Shown here: piece after piece, positions 12,424-12,585 of the stretch
Position numbering within the stretch: the first letter of the stretch is position 1
Layout: every line of letters begins with the position of its first letter
From: an uncultured Collinsella sp.
Lineage (GTDB): Bacteria > Actinomycetota > Coriobacteriia > Coriobacteriales > Coriobacteriaceae
NCBI GenBank assembly: GCA_900543845.1
Contig: UQTD01000058.1
Coordinates: 1 to 12,585, forward strand
DNA length: 12,585 bases
Direction of reading: 5' to 3'
The notes under the pieces: model-generated
Seen by the model: only the letters and a program-made list of their open reading frames with translations
Database searches by the model: none
What the model was told of the DNA's origin: nothing
Translations under genes and position numbers: made by a program

Positions 12424-12585
12424 CTATTTATCAGCCCACCCGGCTCTCCAGATCAAAAAGCGGACGAGCAGAGCGACGTTCGCAAGCTGCAGGCCAAAAC
12501 GCCACAAGGAAGAGGGCGCGCCGGGGCTTTGGTCGATCGCGAGTTCCGCACGAGCCGGAGAGCACTTAATGTGCTCTCCGTGCGA
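12424..12585 (-). other. Window-edge region with a strong hairpin and an unassigned open frame
   Basis: CGGAGAGCAC (12556-12565) and GTGCTCTCCG (12571-12580) form a perfect 10-bp stem with a 5-base loop. On the minus strand a frame is open from the window edge to a TAG at 12426-12424 (53 residues visible, ending FLIWRAGWADK), with no ATG or GTG and no ribosome site inside the window. I do not recognise it as a protein. It may be the end of a gene outside, or a non-coding repeat. Confidence 0.35.

Noticed and set aside
1..12585. CRISPR array, tRNA, rRNA, insertion sequence, prophage or defence genes
   Set aside because: No regularly spaced direct repeats, tRNA-like cloverleaf, transposase or phage-type reading frame was seen; every sizeable gene but one (2404-2658) belongs to a common housekeeping or sugar-use family.

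Overview
The window looks like a chromosomal segment of a high-GC Gram-positive gut bacterium of the Coriobacteriia, most likely Collinsella or a close relative. This is inferred from codon use (strong G/C at third positions), strong AAGGAGG-type ribosome sites, the gene families present, and short intergenic palindromes carrying a GGGGAC core that I associate from memory with Collinsella genomes. No database was searched.

Layout. 1-414 (minus) is the N-terminal part of a TatA/TatB-like translocase subunit that runs off the window. 569-2254 (minus) holds a class I aminotransferase followed by a SpoIIAA-type STAS protein. 2404-2658 (plus) is a small unrecognised protein, separated by a bidirectional terminator from nhaA (2745-4103, minus). 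Next come ppaC, a family II pyrophosphatase (4370-5293, minus), and a ROK glucokinase (5460-6413, minus). 6655-10325 (minus) is a sugar operon transcribed in the order GH1 6-phospho-beta-glucosidase, PTS IIC, PTS IIB, PTS IIA, closed by a strong terminator at 6559-6596. Divergent from it, 10630-12355 (plus) carries a GntR/UTRA regulator and a type I mannose-6-phosphate isomerase. The last 160 bases hold hairpins and no convincing gene.

How the genes fit together. The PTS imports and phosphorylates a beta-linked disaccharide or glucoside of the cellobiose class. The GH1 enzyme splits the phosphorylated sugar, and the nearby glucokinase can phosphorylate the free glucose released. The isomerase would bring mannose 6-phosphate into glycolysis, which raises the possibility of a mannose-containing substrate. 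The GntR protein, encoded divergently from the operon, is the obvious candidate regulator; three AAAAGTAA copies lie on or near both candidate promoters.

The most interesting non-coding signal is a family of intergenic palindromes. At 2662-2690, 5428-5458 and 6470-6506 a GGGGAC/GGTT-like core of 13-15 bases sits between arms whose sequence differs at each locus while self-complementarity is kept. A larger related fold-back (10362-10447) lies in the predicted leader of the beta-glucoside operon, and its mismatches are mostly G-U wobbles on the transcribed strand. GC-rich hairpins without T-tracts also lie between several genes of the sugar locus. I found no evidence for a CRISPR array, insertion sequence, phage, tRNA, rRNA or defence system.
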